Positions 24,601 through 38,693 of a stretch of 64,000 bases of DNA are shown one piece after another; positions within the stretch are counted from its first letter, which is position 1, and each line of letters opens with the position of its first letter. The stretch spans positions 16,523,428 to 16,587,427 of the forward strand of contig NC_034414.1 in the NCBI RefSeq assembly GCF_002078875.1, in the 5' to 3' direction. A program made the translations under genes and the position numbers. The notes under the pieces are model-generated. The model saw only the letters and a program-made list of their open reading frames with translations, had not been told where the DNA came from and did no database searches. The stretch comes from Numida meleagris. Taxonomy: Eukaryota > Chordata > Aves > Galliformes > Numididae.

Positions 24601-27600
24601 TAGTGGCAGCTCCTCCTCTTTCTGCAACAAAGACTGTTAATTTCGTATACCAGCAGTAAGTCATTGAGACTCAGCTGAAAATTTCAACAGGTATGTAAGC
24701 ATAACTTCAAAAGAATGAAATAAAAATCAAAGATGAATTGTAATCTGTTGTAGATCTACATGAAAATGTTCTGTAATCTTAATTTTGTGAATATGTGGGT
24801 GACTAGATTGGTGATCAGACATCAGACTTGCATTATCCGTAGGTGCTCATATGCTTCAGAACAAATACTTCACCTCTCTCCGGAGCCTATTAAACAGACT
24901 GGTTAACTGAAATTAGTTGTGTTTGTTCCTTGCTCAGACCATGTTTGTGTTGATCTGTTCTGATGTGGAACTTAAGAAATGAGTGGCTTCAACTCAATAT
25001 GAGTTTGTGTGCCTGGTGTCCATCCCATTACCCCGTCTTTGCAAAGCGGTGAATTGTGTGTGAGCTGCTTATAGAATTACGTTTGACCCAGAGAGCTACA
25101 ATAGGGATGGATGTTCTTGGGATCATGGTACTGGTAAACCACTTGGTAGATTATAATTTAATTTCCTTTCTTCCAGACCACCTTGCGCAACCACTGTTTA
25201 AATATTGCCTCTCTTTGCACTGATTCTGAGAAACTGTTTTGTACTTTGAGTAAGGATTGGTGACATACAAACATATTTTTTCTAATACAGCAGGGCGCTC
25301 CTTTCAATTCCATAACTGTTTACCGTTTTCAAGCCACTCTGGAGCTATCTGTCAGTTGACACAAGGCAGTTTTCTTTGTGCAAATTAATATGGTACTGCG
25401 CGTGTAACCACAAACACTGGAAGCAGGCTGTCCATTGAGATTTCTGGTATTTTCTGATTTTAGAATAAGCAGAAGCAGCATTGAAGTAGTCTCTTACGTG
25501 GTATTGCAGTTGGGCTTTGCCAAAATGGATAAGTGCAAGGGCAGCGCTTAAAAATAGGGATGGGGATGTGGCAGGAGAAAACCATACTTGGATGTTTCGC
25601 ATTCTATGATGCAGAGTACATGGTAATAACTTTGCTGTTGTTGTTTTAAATGTAGTAGGCATCGATTCCTCCCCGCCCCCAATGTTAGGCTTGGTGCAAT
25701 CTTAGGACTGCGGGGAAAACTGAAGATTTGCCCTTCTAATGCATAAACTTGTTTAGAAAAATGTGGGTGAAGGGGTTACTTCCATGAACACCTCTACACT
25801 AGTTTTGTTTTGAGTAGCAGTTCAGGTCATGAGCGGGGGAAAAAAAAAAGCCCATAGTGTCCCCTTTTAGATTCTGGATGCCAAATGTGTGTGAAGGGGG
25901 CAAGGTCTGTTTCTGGGTTGGGTTGTGTTTTTTTTTTTTGCAGCTTATTTTATTCCTCCTTGGTTTGGCAGACGACTGTCTAGCCAATAATAGTAGATTA
26001 TGCAGCGGTGATGGTTCCAAAATCTTAATGGATAAAATAGTGGTTCTACATCATTTGGAAAATTTGGCTTGCAAATTTTCTCCAGGACTTCGACTAATAC
26101 GGGCTTGACAAAGGTATGCTTGTTTCTGATCGGAGTTGTTTCCAATTTCTAGCTCGAGTTCCAGATGTTACGTTAACTCCAAAGGACACAAATCTTAAAA
26201 TAAAAAGCTGGGAAGAGACTTGCTCCTTTTTTCTGCTCTAAATGTATGATATGCGTCCTAGAAAATATAGTATATTTGTAAAACTGCTCAGAGGTAACGT
26301 ATGCCAGATTGAAGTGGTAGCGAATGCTGTTTGTTCCAACAAAAGTATAGTCATGTCAGACTCAAATGTAGGTTCCACAGTATGACTTACTTTTCTTCTA
26401 ACAGTTAAAACATCTTCCCAAATAGAACCATCTTGTTAAGGGAAACATGACACATGGTGCTGTGCTCTAGAAGGTAGAAATAGGGAGAAGTTTTTAGGGG
26501 CGGGTTATGGTAAGGACTTCTGACTTATGTGCAAATCATATGGCTGTCTTCCAGTCAAATATTCTATTGTTGTTTGTTTTGGTGATAGCTTGTTAGGAGG
26601 GAGAATAAATGCAAGATGAAGTGAAAAGGATTATTTAAGATAATGAAATGTACAGTACTGTGCTTGTATTTATGTCATGGCTAATACTTAATTTGCTTCT
26701 CTAATGTAGTGCACACATACCGTAATCTACTCGGAGCTTTGTAAATCACTCCTTGCTAAAGATGATTCTGCTTCAGCCAAGAACGTTCATTAAACTAAAT
26801 TCATTCCTTATGGCTCCTTTTTTTTTCTCTGTGAGGCCAGTGTTTGTCCTGTTGGAACGACATGAAGGAATTCTTTTTTTTCTGCTGTCTTCTGTATTAT
26901 TCTATAAGTCTGACTGTTGTTCAGTGTTGCAGAGGCAAAGGCATGTCACTTCTGAAAATTAAGCTTTTTCTCAAACATCTGCTCAAAAATAGCTGGAAGT
27001 GAAATTGTGAACGCGGATTCTCTAAAGCGTCTTCAACTTCTTGTCGAAAGTTTGCCAAGGGTCTGAAAAAAAAATAAATCTGACTTCATTTTGTGTTAAA
27101 ATGGTCATAGTAAACAGAGTAGAAGCATGCTTCCAAGGTCTGCAGGAATTCCAGTGTTCCTTCGGCTAAAAAAGGCTTCAGTTCTGAAGATTTTCATCAT
27201 CTGGGTGGGATTATCAATTCCTCCTACTACCTACAGTTTATTGTTTTTTCAGAATGTGTTGAATTGTGCCCATTTATCTTACTGTAGTTGAAAGTGTGGA
27301 ATAATTTTGAAATTATAAAGATTTTCATTAGGTTGTTAATCTGTAGCAGAGATCTAAAAGTTATCTTGCAAATGGAGCAGTGGAGAGGGCAAAGGATGGA
27401 ACCTATCCATTGTGTTGCATCAGGTTTTGCATTGGCAAATTCTGTAGGTGTAGAAAGACTGCAAAAAAAAATGCATTATGTGCATGTTTACTGTATAGAA
27501 TTTTTGGAAAATGTTTTTTTTTTCTTAAACATCAGGCTTAAATTGTTTCTGACTTTCTGAACTATGAGTGTTTCAGTTGGTTAAAAGAGGTGCCGTAATG

Positions 27601-27651
27601 CCATTGCATACGGCTATTTTCATAAATTGATTCATGAGACGGTGGTCACAT

Positions 27652-27701
27652 GCTATGCTTTTTGGGACATGCCTATGCTATGCTTTTTGGGACATGCCTA
27701 C
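27652..27701 (+). repeat. 25-bp perfect tandem duplication
   Basis: Two copies of a 25-bp unit (GCTATGCTTTTTGGGACATG plus CCTAT/CCTAC) lie head to tail with a single terminal difference, so the duplication is recent or slippage-maintained. Confidence 0.95.
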
Positions 27702-27844
27702 GCTCTGCTGTTAACGCAAATTCCAGCATTATCTTCAGCGATGGTACTGTTAACGTGCATGCAAAGTGTGTGCTTAGCTTGAATTGATCTGAGTGTGCTG
27801 TGGGTGAGTGAGTGCATGTTGCTCAGTGACTGGTGATGCTCTTG

Positions 27845-28013
27845 CTTCAGAGGCTGGACCACATGACTGATGGAGTCACTGTCCCTGGAGGTGTTTGAGG
27901 ACCGTGGAAATGTGGTAGTTAGGAACATGATTTAATGGGCGTGATGGTGATGGGTTGATATTGGACTAGATGATCTTAGAGATCTTTTCCAACCTTTCTG
28001 GTTCTGTGAGCTT
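27845..28013 (+). repeat. CR1 LINE fragment, 3' end
   Basis: GTCACTGTCCCTGGAGGTGT, GGGCGTGATGGTGATGGGTT and TTGGACTAGATGATCTTAGA, followed by CCAACCTTTCTGGTTCTGTG, are clear CR1 3'-end landmarks. Confidence 0.93.
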
Positions 28014-28252
28014 CTGAAGGGGCTGTAATAGTGAGCAGTAAAGTTACGATGTACACACTCCATCCTAGCAGAGGAAACATAATAGTTGCTGTGCTACTTG
28101 TCTCTAAAATGAATATCTTGCTTTCTTGGGAAAGATGTTGAGCATCTAGATACTCAAAACTGAAGAAAATGTGGGAGAGAGTAGAAGTGGGAGGCCTTGG
28201 AGTCTTAAAAGATTGAGTCAAATAGGAGCTGTTTAAGGTTTTTGGTTCTGTG

Positions 28253-28278
28253 TTTTTTTTTTTTTTTTTTTTTTTTTT
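28253..28278 (+). repeat. Poly-T tract (26 T)
   Basis: This is the longest homopolymer in the window. It is not attached to a recognisable retroposed sequence on the minus strand. Confidence 0.95.
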
Positions 28279-28754
28279 ACAGCTGACTAATTCTCTGTGT
28301 GATCTCATGGTTATTAATTGGTTTGTTGGAGTCTGTTTTTTCCTGTGATACGTAGCCACGGATAAAGCCCAAACATGGGTGGCATGAGAAACATGGCTGA
28401 GGTGGGAAAGTGGCACTGAGACTTGGAAACAAGTTTTGGGCATTCTGGAGTCTATAATGGGCAGGAGGGGAAACCAGAGGCCGCATGGCTTTGTGGGAGA
28501 GGCTTTGGTTGCCCTTCTGTCCATTTTGTCCTGTCAAAATAGGCTTTTCTGCAGATGTAAATGAAAGCTAATCTTAGTTCAGAATGCAAGAAGGACCTTT
28601 GTAGGTGGCTTTGGGCCTTAAGTATATGTACGGTGACAGAGAGAGTTTTGCTTTACTCCTGCAGGACGTGGAGAAACCCTTTAATGTTGCAGTAGGTTTT
28701 CATTTAGCATGTGCTCTAACTGGTGCTGCAGTAGAAATGCCAATGTATTCTTGT

Positions 28755-28791
28755 AAAAAACAAACAAACAAAAAACAAAACAAAAAAAAAA
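28755..28791 (+). repeat. A-rich (CAAA)n microsatellite
   Basis: Mixed CAAA and CAAAAA units, in intron 1. Confidence 0.85.
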
Positions 28792-30485
28792 CATTCTTGC
28801 AGATGGCAATTGTTATCTTAGTGTTAGACCTGTGAGGTATGGCTGGCTGGTTGTTCATCAAGACTGGGTTGTGAAAGCTCTGGGATTTGCTGTCTGTATT
28901 TAGGCTGGTATTTTCAATGGAGTTTTGGCCTTCATCACTGAAATTTGATGGTAGTTCTCAGTTTAAACACCCTTGGAATTCAACGCAGGTTGAAATCTAA
29001 CTAGTGCCAAACTCAACAGTTGATTTCTGAGCAGAGCGTGCTTTCGAAGTGCTAGTTTTTGGAGCTTGCTATTAATTCCCACTTGGAAGAAAAATGTTCT
29101 AATCCCGAATAGACACCATATTTGCGTTTAAGCTGTCATGTACATTGCACTTCTTCAGAAATGCTATGCTTAAAATCACAGATTGCAGCAGGACCCTCAG
29201 AAGAATGAACAAGCAGTTGTGAAAAGTGTACTTTTGCTTTTTTTGCTGTGTTGAAGCTGGAAAATCCTATGGCTATTTTAACCTCTGGAGAATGCACAGA
29301 TGGGGAACCTGAGGTCAGGAAGAGGTGGAGGTTCAGACTGCAGAGATATTATCTGTTTAGCATTAGCTAGACAGAATTGCATGAGACTGCAGTCCTCACA
29401 ACTGTTTGGCTGAATACCAGTTGTGCATTACGTACGGAGAGATAGCCAAGAGCCAGGAGTTTTGCAATAATGTTTAGAAATTTCCTCTTTTTAACAAAAC
29501 AGACCAGATGAAAATTGCTTTCTTCTCCAGTGAATTGTGTTCTCCTCTTAATAAAACGGCTAAAGTGCTTGCAAGTCTTACCTAATGCATATCTGAGCAG
29601 CTTCATCTTAAGTTTCCCCAAATCTCTGCTGATGTTCCGTTTTTTTGTTTAGTTATTCAGCAGCTCTCTAAACACGTTCTGTGTGCTGCTTGGTGGTCCG
29701 TGCCGTGTTGGCTGCTCACATGGGCTTGGCTGTCCTCCTTTCCAGCTGCTGAACCCTGCTCAGAGATGATGAAATGTGCTGTTCCATGTAACTAATTTCA
29801 GTATTTGCTACAGGGATATTCAGGACAGTCTGAGAGCTATTGCCTCGTACACCAGGAGGGGAGTGCATGTGGTGTGCTTAATGGGTGGTCTGTGGGAAAA
29901 GAAAGAAAAGGTTGAGGAACCCCCCCTTAAAAATGCGTCCATAGGAAAATGATCTTAAAGACACACAGAGTTTGTTTCCAGCCTCTGCAGAGGTGGGAGC
30001 GTGCTGGATTCTGCCCACCAAATCCAGTGGTTTGCCTTCTCTGGTATGTGAAAGCTTTTTTCTTGAAGTAGGTAATGTAATTACTTGTGGAAGCAAGAGA
30101 AAACAATGAGTAAGTTCAGAGTGTGCTGTCGGAAAGTTTCAAAACGCTTCTTGCCCTCCCAGAGAATCTGAACAAATCCAAACTTTCAAAGAAGGAATGA
30201 GGAAAAAAAAAAAAAAGGTGGGGGGGGGAATGAAAAGTACCTTTGGATTTCTTCAGAGAAATCCTTTCACGCCTTTCATCCAGGGGAGATGAACTAATTC
30301 AGGCCAGTTGAGATGAAATCATGTATAATCAGAGTGCTGCCTTTCCTGGTAAATAGTGGTGTTAGCAGTAACAAGCCACAGGCTGCCAGGCAAAATCAGC
30401 ACTGAATTCAATCTCTCGTCTTCCTAAAATACTGTCATTTTGGGGGGGCAGAACTCTCCCCAATGCAGAAAATAGCACAAGATCT

Positions 30486-30510
30486 TAAACAAACAAACAA
30501 ACAAAAAAAA
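30486..30510 (+). repeat. (AAAC)n microsatellite
   Basis: Four AAAC units followed by an A-run, in intron 1. Confidence 0.85.
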
Positions 30511-32825
30511 CCCACCAACAACTTGCTGTTTATTTAAAAAGCAGCAAACAACAGAAGTTGGCTAGCAGTTTATCTTGGTATTTTCTCGTAATATTTGAAT
30601 TTTAGTGTTTGATAAATGTACTAAGTGCATTGGTTTTGAGTGGCTAAGGGGAACAATGGTGTGACTGTTACATTACTGGGATAGGTGGTTTTTTCTTGTT
30701 ATTTATTGCTGAGTGCTTCAAGGTACACAAATGAAACTCCTTTGGAGCAAGAATTAGTTGTACAAAAAATGTATCTGAGGAATGCCTATCTGTCTGCATT
30801 TAGAAATCACCTTTTGCAAGCAATTCTACAGCTTTTGTAGTATGTTCTGGTATCTTTGGTGCATGTTTTTTTCACAGCACCCCATCCGCATGAAGAAAAA
30901 AGGCAAAGCCTGGGCGGACCTAATGTCTTGAGTGTGGCCTTTCTCCTGTGGCTGAGAGTACGTGATCTTCATCCTCTCCTAAAAGCTTTCGCTGGTCGGG
31001 CTGTTACTTTGCTCCGTTTTCTCCCTGCCTTCCCACCACTTCTCCTGAAGAAGGGGAACAAATTCTTCCATTCTTTTACTTCGTGTCTTTTCTGAATGCG
31101 CTTAACTTTTTTCTTCCTCTTTTCTATGGACCCTTTCCAACTTGCTGCTGCTAAACCAGATGTCCTTTAAGCTTATGGGTGATTTGCATATCCCCTCCCT
31201 CCAACATAAGCGTACCTAAAGCTGCATCGCTTCTTGTGGGCGCATTGGTGGATGGTGGATAATTGGTGGGTGGCATTGGCAGCCTGGTGGCAAATAGAGG
31301 GCTGAGGTCCTAGATGTCTTCTGGTGTTTAGCAGTGATACTCAATATAATACTTAGCATCTATAAGTAAAGCTGGTACCAAATAGGTTTGTATTTTGGGG
31401 TACTAGTGTGACTGGATTACTTTGCAGTGACTTAAGGCTAGTGTAACCATGTAAATAATTGAAAGCATAGGCTTTTAAAGAGTAAAGTGTACAAAAATTG
31501 CCTGACATCTGCTACCTGCTCTGTGCATAAATATGGAATATTCTTAGTGGTTTAAAATAATACCTCTTTTTCCCCTGAATTTCAGTCCTCGATTACACTT
31601 AAAATTAAATTAATTGTAAAGGAGAAGGAAATTAGCCTCAAATGGATTTACCTGGATGGTTAGAGGAGCGGGATGTGGGGGAAGGAGTATATCTTCCTGT
31701 TGAGGTGGGACTTCAAGCTGACTGTCACTAAAGAGCTGTGCCCTTGCAGCTCATTGACCCAGGCACTCGCTCCCTGACTCACAGAGGTGTTGGTGGCAGG
31801 GATGAAAGGTGTAGCACATGGTGGAGCCTTCTGCTGGAAGCACCTTGTGAACAAGCGTTAGCTTGGCTTCAGGACAGCCTCCTGGGATAATTAACAGCAG
31901 AAGGAAGGGTAAGTTTGTAGTGGGTGTTTCTTTTTTTTAATTTAATTTTCTACAAATGAAGCGAGGCGCATGCTGCTGAAGTACCTGCCTGAGTCCACTG
32001 AGGTGGTAAATGTGGGAGTAGAACTGAGGAGCCCTGGTTTTGAGTCAGCTCTACAAACTGCTCCCACCTACCTCCGTGTTGCAGCAGGAGTGTTCTTTCA
32101 TTTAGTAATTACACTAGGAATTCACCTTTTCTAGAATAATGGGTTTTGAGGATGAAAGTCGCAGTCCTCTATTCTTCGGAGGGCTGTATCTGGCATGTTT
32201 AAACTCGGATTGAATATGTGCAGTTTGTACAGGAAGATCACCATCTAATCTATCTTTTTGAAGTTGGTGATCAATGGATTTCAGATTCTCTGCAGCAACA
32301 GCAGCTGCCAGCAAAAAGAACAGGGGTCTGGAATACAGAGCTTGGGTTTTTAAGGAAGAGAAACTTATTTTTTCCTGCGGAATATATAACAATTGTGTTA
32401 GAGAGTAAAATAAACTGGTGTGTGTTTGTGGGGTTTGTGCATGCCGTTCTCTTCTTGCTCAGTGAAGTGCTGGATTTATTTAAAGAGGTGGGGTTGGCAA
32501 AACTCTTGGTTCCCATCCTTTCTCTTCCATGCATGAATCTCTCTCCGTTTTACCTTCTTTCCTGTTGTGTTGGTGGTGGGTTTTTTTTTATGGCTCTAGT
32601 AGTCTCTATGTGTTCTGGCACATGAGCTTCCTGCTGCCACCAGCTGCTGTCTCTCACCCCTTGAGCTAAGCCATGAAAAATAAGGATAACACCCAAAAGG
32701 GTGATGGCATGTGGAATAACTTCCTTCCCTGAATGTTTGGAAGCAGCCTTATGCTTCGTGTCAGAGGTCTAGTTTCCATATGTTCCAAAAGAATTAGAGC
32801 TGAAAAAGAAGAGGGATCACTTAAA

Positions 32826-33168
32826 CAATTCTATGATTCTGTGCTGAGATGGAAGGGACCGTTAAAGTCCACCTGGTCCAACTCCCCTGCTATAAACAGG
32901 GACACCTACATTAGATCAGGTGCTCAAAGCCACATCCAGTTGACCTTAGGTGTCTCCAGGGACAGAGCATCCACCACCTCTCTCGGCAACCCGTGCCAGT
33001 GCCTCACCGCTCTTATTGTAAATAACATCTTCCTTATATCTAGGCTAAATCTCCCTCATTTAGTTTGCAACTATTTCCCCTTGTCCTGTCACAGCAGCCC
33101 CTGCTAAAGAGCCTGTCCCCTTCTTTCTTATAGCCCCCCTTTAAATACTGAAAGGCCACTAGAGCACT
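32826..33168 (-). repeat. CR1 LINE fragment, 3' region
   Basis: The reverse-complement landmarks run TTCTATGATTCTGTGCTGAG, GGAAGGGACCGTTAAAGTCC, GGTGTCTCCAGGGACAGAGC, ACCTCTCTCGGCAACC, TTCCCCTTGTCCTGTCACAG and CCCCTTTAAATACTGAAAGG. This is one of the better-preserved 3' fragments. The + frame at 32733-33107 is a shadow of it. Confidence 0.95.
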
Positions 33169-33974
33169 TTGTCCTCTGGAACTGGTTTCTCTGCTAGCTT
33201 TGGAGATGGTGTGACCCTACTTACACGGTCTGTTTCTGTACAGCAGCTGTTCTTAAGTCTGGAAAGCTGATGTGTGCATGCTGGCCCCATATTCCTTCTT
33301 AGTGTTTGTGTAAGACTGTACACACTTGGGTGCAAAAGTTTTGACATGTTTGTTTTTGCCATCTTGTGTGCCTGTGGCAGCGGGTGTGGGGGTTGTTTTT
33401 GTTCCGTGGTAATGAGTGTTTTTGTGGTTTGGGACATTGACTGCTGCAAGAACTATATGCTCGTCTCCCTGTCCAGCACTACAGATGGCTTAGCCACAGA
33501 GGTCTCCTGTGCGTTTGTCCTGCTAAGAATTGATAGAATATTTAAAGTATAAGCTGTTGCATGTGCTGTTATTTTGTGTAGCTGTGTTTAGTATGCTTCT
33601 TAAAATGAGACCTTGGTTCTGTGTTGTGAGCTGGGCTCCCTGAGCCTCGGTCACTTCTGTAAAAGCACAGCCAAACCTTTCCGTGACCTTTAGCCCAGTT
33701 AAGTGTTTGAAGAATGGTTAAGCAAGGTTTTTCTTCTGTGCTATACATAGGGTTTTGCTCTTTCAGTGTTTTCAAGAGGAAGAACTGTGCACATGCCCGG
33801 AATTGTCATGTCTTAAGCTGTAAGGGAGTGCAGACAAAATGTAGGCATGTAAACAAGTACGAGACAACTGTATAAATATCACTGTTTACAACTGGATAGC
33901 CTCGGCTTGTCTTAATAGAACTGCTAGAGCTTTACCAGCAACTGGTGATAGGCTCTGTTGTCGATTCTTAATGA

Positions 33975-34192
33975 TCATCTGTGGTGGGGCTGCCCCTCAC
34001 CAGATCAGGTTGCCCATGGCCCCACCCAACCCGGCCTTGAGCACCTGCAGGGATGGGGCATCCACAACCTTTCTGGGCAGCTGTGCCAGGGCCTTACTGC
34101 TCTCTGAGTAAGGAACTGCCTCCCAACATGTAACATAAGTCTTCCCTCTTTTAGTTTAAAGCCATTCCCCTTTGTCCTATCACTTAATAAGT
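33975..34192 (-). repeat. CR1 LINE fragment, 3' region
   Basis: The reverse-complement landmarks are AGATCAGGTTGCCCATGGCC, CAACCCGGCCTTGAGCACCT, GGGATGGGGCATCCACAACC and CATTCCCCTTTGTCCTATCA. It differs from the preceding copy, so it is an independent insertion. Confidence 0.93.
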
Positions 34193-35499
34193 TAAAGACA
34201 TAAGTAAGGGAGCTGCTGTAGACTGCTAAAACTGGTATTTTGTATAGTGGTCAACTAAATGAATTATATAGCTGGACTACAATTCCTCTAGTCTTTTGTA
34301 TGCACTGAACATCTTTTCTGGTGCAGGTAAAAACTATTCTGATTCCATAGTTAAACCCATCTAACACGGAGAGCAGGAAGTTTGCCCAAGAGCATTCGGA
34401 AGATTTATAGGAAAGCTGGAAATTGAACCTAGACTTGATCCCGACCCAGACTGGTCAGGACTGCTTTCAAACCTGTTAATGAACTGACGAGAAGCTGTAT
34501 TTTCACCCTCTCATGCAATATTCCCCCATGAGAGCTCTGTCATAAACCCAAGGATGTGTTTTCCAATTAGCAGAAAATCTCTAGCAAAACGATGTTTGTT
34601 GAATGTAGCATCTTTCTAGAATGGAGTGATGTTCTGCACCTATTGGGTGATTGTAGAATTGCTACAAATACGTACTTAAACTATAGCAGTTTAGATTGTT
34701 ATCTATTTACATTTCGTTTGATACTTTGTGGGACTTGAGGTTCTCTTTTTACTTTATCAGAGGATTGTGAGCTCCAACTATGTATGGAAGTTTTAAATAT
34801 TGCCTATTATGGAAAAAATATGAACTTTTCTAACTTTACTGAGAAAGAGAACAACTTTTTTTTTTGCTAGCTACATTAAAATGTTGCCCTTTCAGCTGGG
34901 TGGTGATAGGCTGTATGTAAACAGCTTGTCCTCCATGTTCATCACTGTACTGTTTATTGTTTTCTCTTTTCAAAATAGAAGTTGGTTTCCCTTTTCAAGC
35001 AATTAGCAGTTGTCAGGAGCATTGCTGATCAAAATAGAACATAGAACTAAGCATTCCTTTGAGACCCTTGTAGCTTGCTAACCGTGAAATAATTTCTCAG
35101 GCAAGGTATCTTGCATCTTGTTGGACAGATGAGTTCATTTGAAGGTCAACGCTAACCAAAGTTGTTAGTTTTTGGAGTCCTCATCATGTCTCTCTTCTTT
35201 TCTACCCTCTTTTAGTAAAAAGAGGTTTCAGAAGAGCCTGGAGTGTGGTGCAAAGTGAGCTGACCACATATGGGTTTTGTATACAGCCTGCAGTGTCAAT
35301 GTTTACAAATTATTGCTTCCACTCAGACTTCTGTAGAAATGCTTTGGTGGTTCAACAGAATAAACATGACTGAGTTTATGGGGTGAAGAAGATGGAGACA
35401 GTGGTAAGAACAGAAATTGTTATTAACTGTCTTTCTATTGTCATTAACTGGCTTTCCGGTTTGCCCTGTCAAGAGTTGTACAGTAGGCTTATGAAGATG

Positions 35500-35595
35500 A
35501 AATCATAGAATGGCTTGAGTTGGAAGGGACCTCATGGACTACCTAGTTCCAGCACCCCTAATGTGGGGGAGTCTTCAAGTCCTTCAAGGATTTGT
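35500..35595 (-). repeat. CR1 LINE fragment, 3' end
   Basis: AATCATAGAATGGCTTGAGT, TTGGAAGGGACCTCATGGAC and a GTTCCAGCACCCC stretch form the reverse complement of a CR1 tail. Confidence 0.88.
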
Positions 35596-38500
35596 GTGTA
35601 TTGGTAAGGCAGGATGACTTGAGATTGGTTTACATGCTTTTGGAGGTGAACCTTCTATTCTACATACAGGTGGAACTAAAAATTGTGCACCATGCGTTGG
35701 TGGGATGATCTTGAATCTCCAGGGTGGTGGGTGGTTTGGTGATGGCATAGCAAGTTAAGTGTTTGGTCAGCGTAGTTCGTTTTGTTGGTTTTTGAGCTTT
35801 CTTTGGTTTCTCATTCTAATGTCTGAAAAAAAAAAAAAAAGGTTATTATACTGAAAATGAATGTTTCTTTTGAATTGCTAAGCTGTTGAGTTGGTCATTC
35901 TATGAAACAAAATGCTCTGAAGCACTTTCCAGCATATTAGGGGCCTGAGCTATGAAGCAAATTCCTCACCGTCGTCCTTCTCTAAGCACAGTAGGCAGTG
36001 TGTTTGGCTACTCAAAGGAGCCCATTTCTTGGTCTTAAAGGACTGATGATATGTATAAAGGTAATTGTCTTACCTGTCCTTCTTGAATCGCATCTACTTT
36101 GGTTGCCCCTTGCAGATTCCCTGCTTGGTCCCTGAGAAAGTTGGAAGTTTGCAGAATTCTGTGAACTTTTGTTGTCTCAGAGATTGTGTTTGCTTGATGC
36201 TGTAGAGTTAACAGAGCTGCCTTTGCCTGCTAGTGAGCTGTCACACTGCCGCTGCCTTAGAGTTCTGACCTAACGCGTTAAGTGCAAAGCCATGGAAACA
36301 CATTTAGCCTGTCTTCTGACTTCGGTGTTTGTCAAGTTGGGAGAGCTTGTATTTCTTCAGCAGCATTCCAAGCAAGAAGCAGTGTTGAGAATCAGTTCCT
36401 TTTCTTTTTTTTCTTATCATTGCTTTTTTTTTTTTTCCCCCCTCCATGCCAGCGGTATTCTAAAAGGACTCTGCAACGAGATTTGTAAAACATGGTCTGA
36501 ATAATACAGGATAGTGGGGAGGAGTGGAGAAGTGAATATAATTGGAAAAATCTGCCAAATCTGTTTGTTTGCTTTTCCCTAAAGGAGATGAAATTCAGAG
36601 TCCTTTTCAGAAAGGACGAACTCTGTGCATCTTTCGGTAATCAGTCGGTTTGCATCAATGTACAAATGCAGTAAAATCTTAACACAATTGCAAACGGGTC
36701 AGTACGATTTCCCTGCTGGATGTTCGTAGGGAACACAATGCATCCGTACTTCAATCAAGACAACCCCAAAGCACAGAATTGACAGTGAGCACAGTAGTTA
36801 ATGTGTTATCTGTATGCTGTTGTCCTGCTGTGTGCATCAGTGGGGAAGAAATTTCTTGAAAGCGATGGGGAACTGGGATAATATTGATACTGATTGGATC
36901 TGACATTGTTCATGTCTGATCTTTAGTTAAGAAGCTGTTGAGTTCCTCTGCTGTTGATTGCACTTGATATTTCAGGTTGCTTTTTCCATTGCAGCAACAT
37001 TTATAATGGCTTCAGTGTAGAAATGTCTAAATGAAAACCTGTCCCTTCGTATTCCTTAAAACATTTTGGGGATGATATATTTAATTTTGTCTGTAGACTT
37101 TTTATGGATTTAGTCTTCAGCTGGATATGAGACAAGTTTGGTGAGGCAATTATGCATGGATGAAAAATTATCTGCCCCAAAGAACTTGGGACTTAAACAG
37201 TCTGTTAACATCAAACTTTCCAAGTGTTCAGATGGTTTGGTATAGTGCCACTTAAAACAGACATAGCTTTGGGGGAAAACAATGAGTTGCAGAGAGGAGA
37301 ACAAGCACTTTGCGTTCTGAATGTTTTTTCTTCTGCTTTCAATAACTAACCTGTTGGGCTTTCGTGATATTACTGGTGCTTTTAAAGATGACAGAGGGAA
37401 GGACGTGGCAAGTTAGGAAATGAGATGAGAATGTTACCGGGACTTCGTTTCTTAACAAATAATTATCTTCAAGCTATGTAAACTTTTCTGAGTTATAAAT
37501 GTTGTAACAAAAAAAAAAAGACATAGAAACATTCATGTTAACAATTGTCTGTGTCTTTGCTGTCCAAGACCCCCACCAAAACCAGCAGCTGACTTAAGTT
37601 TTCCTTACTACTTTCATCAGCATAAACTTCCTCCAGAACAGAAGAATAAAGCCATCTCTTTCCTGACTTGGGGAAAAAATGGCCATGCAGAACATTAGTA
37701 AAAGGCTGAATTTTTATGCGTGTTTTTCATTTTATCTGATGTTGAATTGTAGGTTCTAACTGAGGCCCTTGGCCTGCACATGAACACGTGAACTGCTGTC
37801 ACGGATGCGCTTCACTCGGGCCCTTTCAGTGGCATGTATTCTCCAGTGCACATGGAACCAGAGTTCATGAGAAAAGCAATAGCACGTGATGGGCTGCCTG
37901 CATAGCAGACATGCGACTCAGAACTTGTGTGAAGTGCCTTCTTTTTAAAGTACAGGAGGAACTGAATCTGAAAGACAATATCAAGAGCTAATCCTCATCT
38001 ATTAGATACAGTAATGTGAATTTGAAACTTGAGGTATTTATATCACAGGCTTGAAGCCATAGAAGATGAAATAATGTATCTGTCATTGCTGCTCTGTTCA
38101 GTGTGTTGAGTGGCGTGGTTATGTACCTCTGCTGGGTGTACACTGGGAGCAGAAGCATTGAGTAAAATGATGGCACGTGAATCTAAGAGCAAGCAGTTGG
38201 CCAGTGGAGACCTCCAGCTGCTGCTGTTTGATGTAGAGGAATTGGGGTAGGGGTGGGGAAGGGCACTGGGGTTCAGGGTGAAAAATGACAAGGGCAAGTA
38301 GAAATTTCATGACATAAGATCCCTACCAGACTTGATCCATCTGCGGAGAAGCTGAGGGAGCTCCATTCCTTCCAGCAGCTAGGGGCTTTTTCTGAAATAC
38401 TGGCATTTTCCTAGACAGCCACTGGTGACTGCAGCAGCGGCTGGCACAGTGACGTAATTGCTGCTGTCTCTGCAGCCATACCTGAAGATGAACATTTTTC

Positions 38501-38669
38501 TAGTTTACTGTTGAACAAAGAAGCAAGACTGTATTTTTAGGGGAGAGGTGAAGTGTTTTATTTGGCCATTGTTCAGTGATAGGTCTGCTTAATGTCGTCT
38601 CCTGAAAGAAGCAGTGGGATCAAATCATACCCTTGCCTGAATCTACCCTTTACCTCACTCTCCATCTAT

Positions 38670-38693
38670 AGTGGGTCCTCCAAAGGACCCACT
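38670..38693. repeat. Perfect inverted repeat, 10-bp arms, 4-nt loop
   Basis: The arms AGTGGGTCCT and AGGACCCACT flank CCAA. It could form a stable short hairpin in the intron 1 RNA, about 660 nt before exon 2. It has no U-tail and no known function. Confidence 0.9.

Noticed and set aside
28253..28278. Poly-T as the tail of a minus-strand processed pseudogene
   Set aside because: No retroposed coding sequence or target duplication is recognisable beside it.
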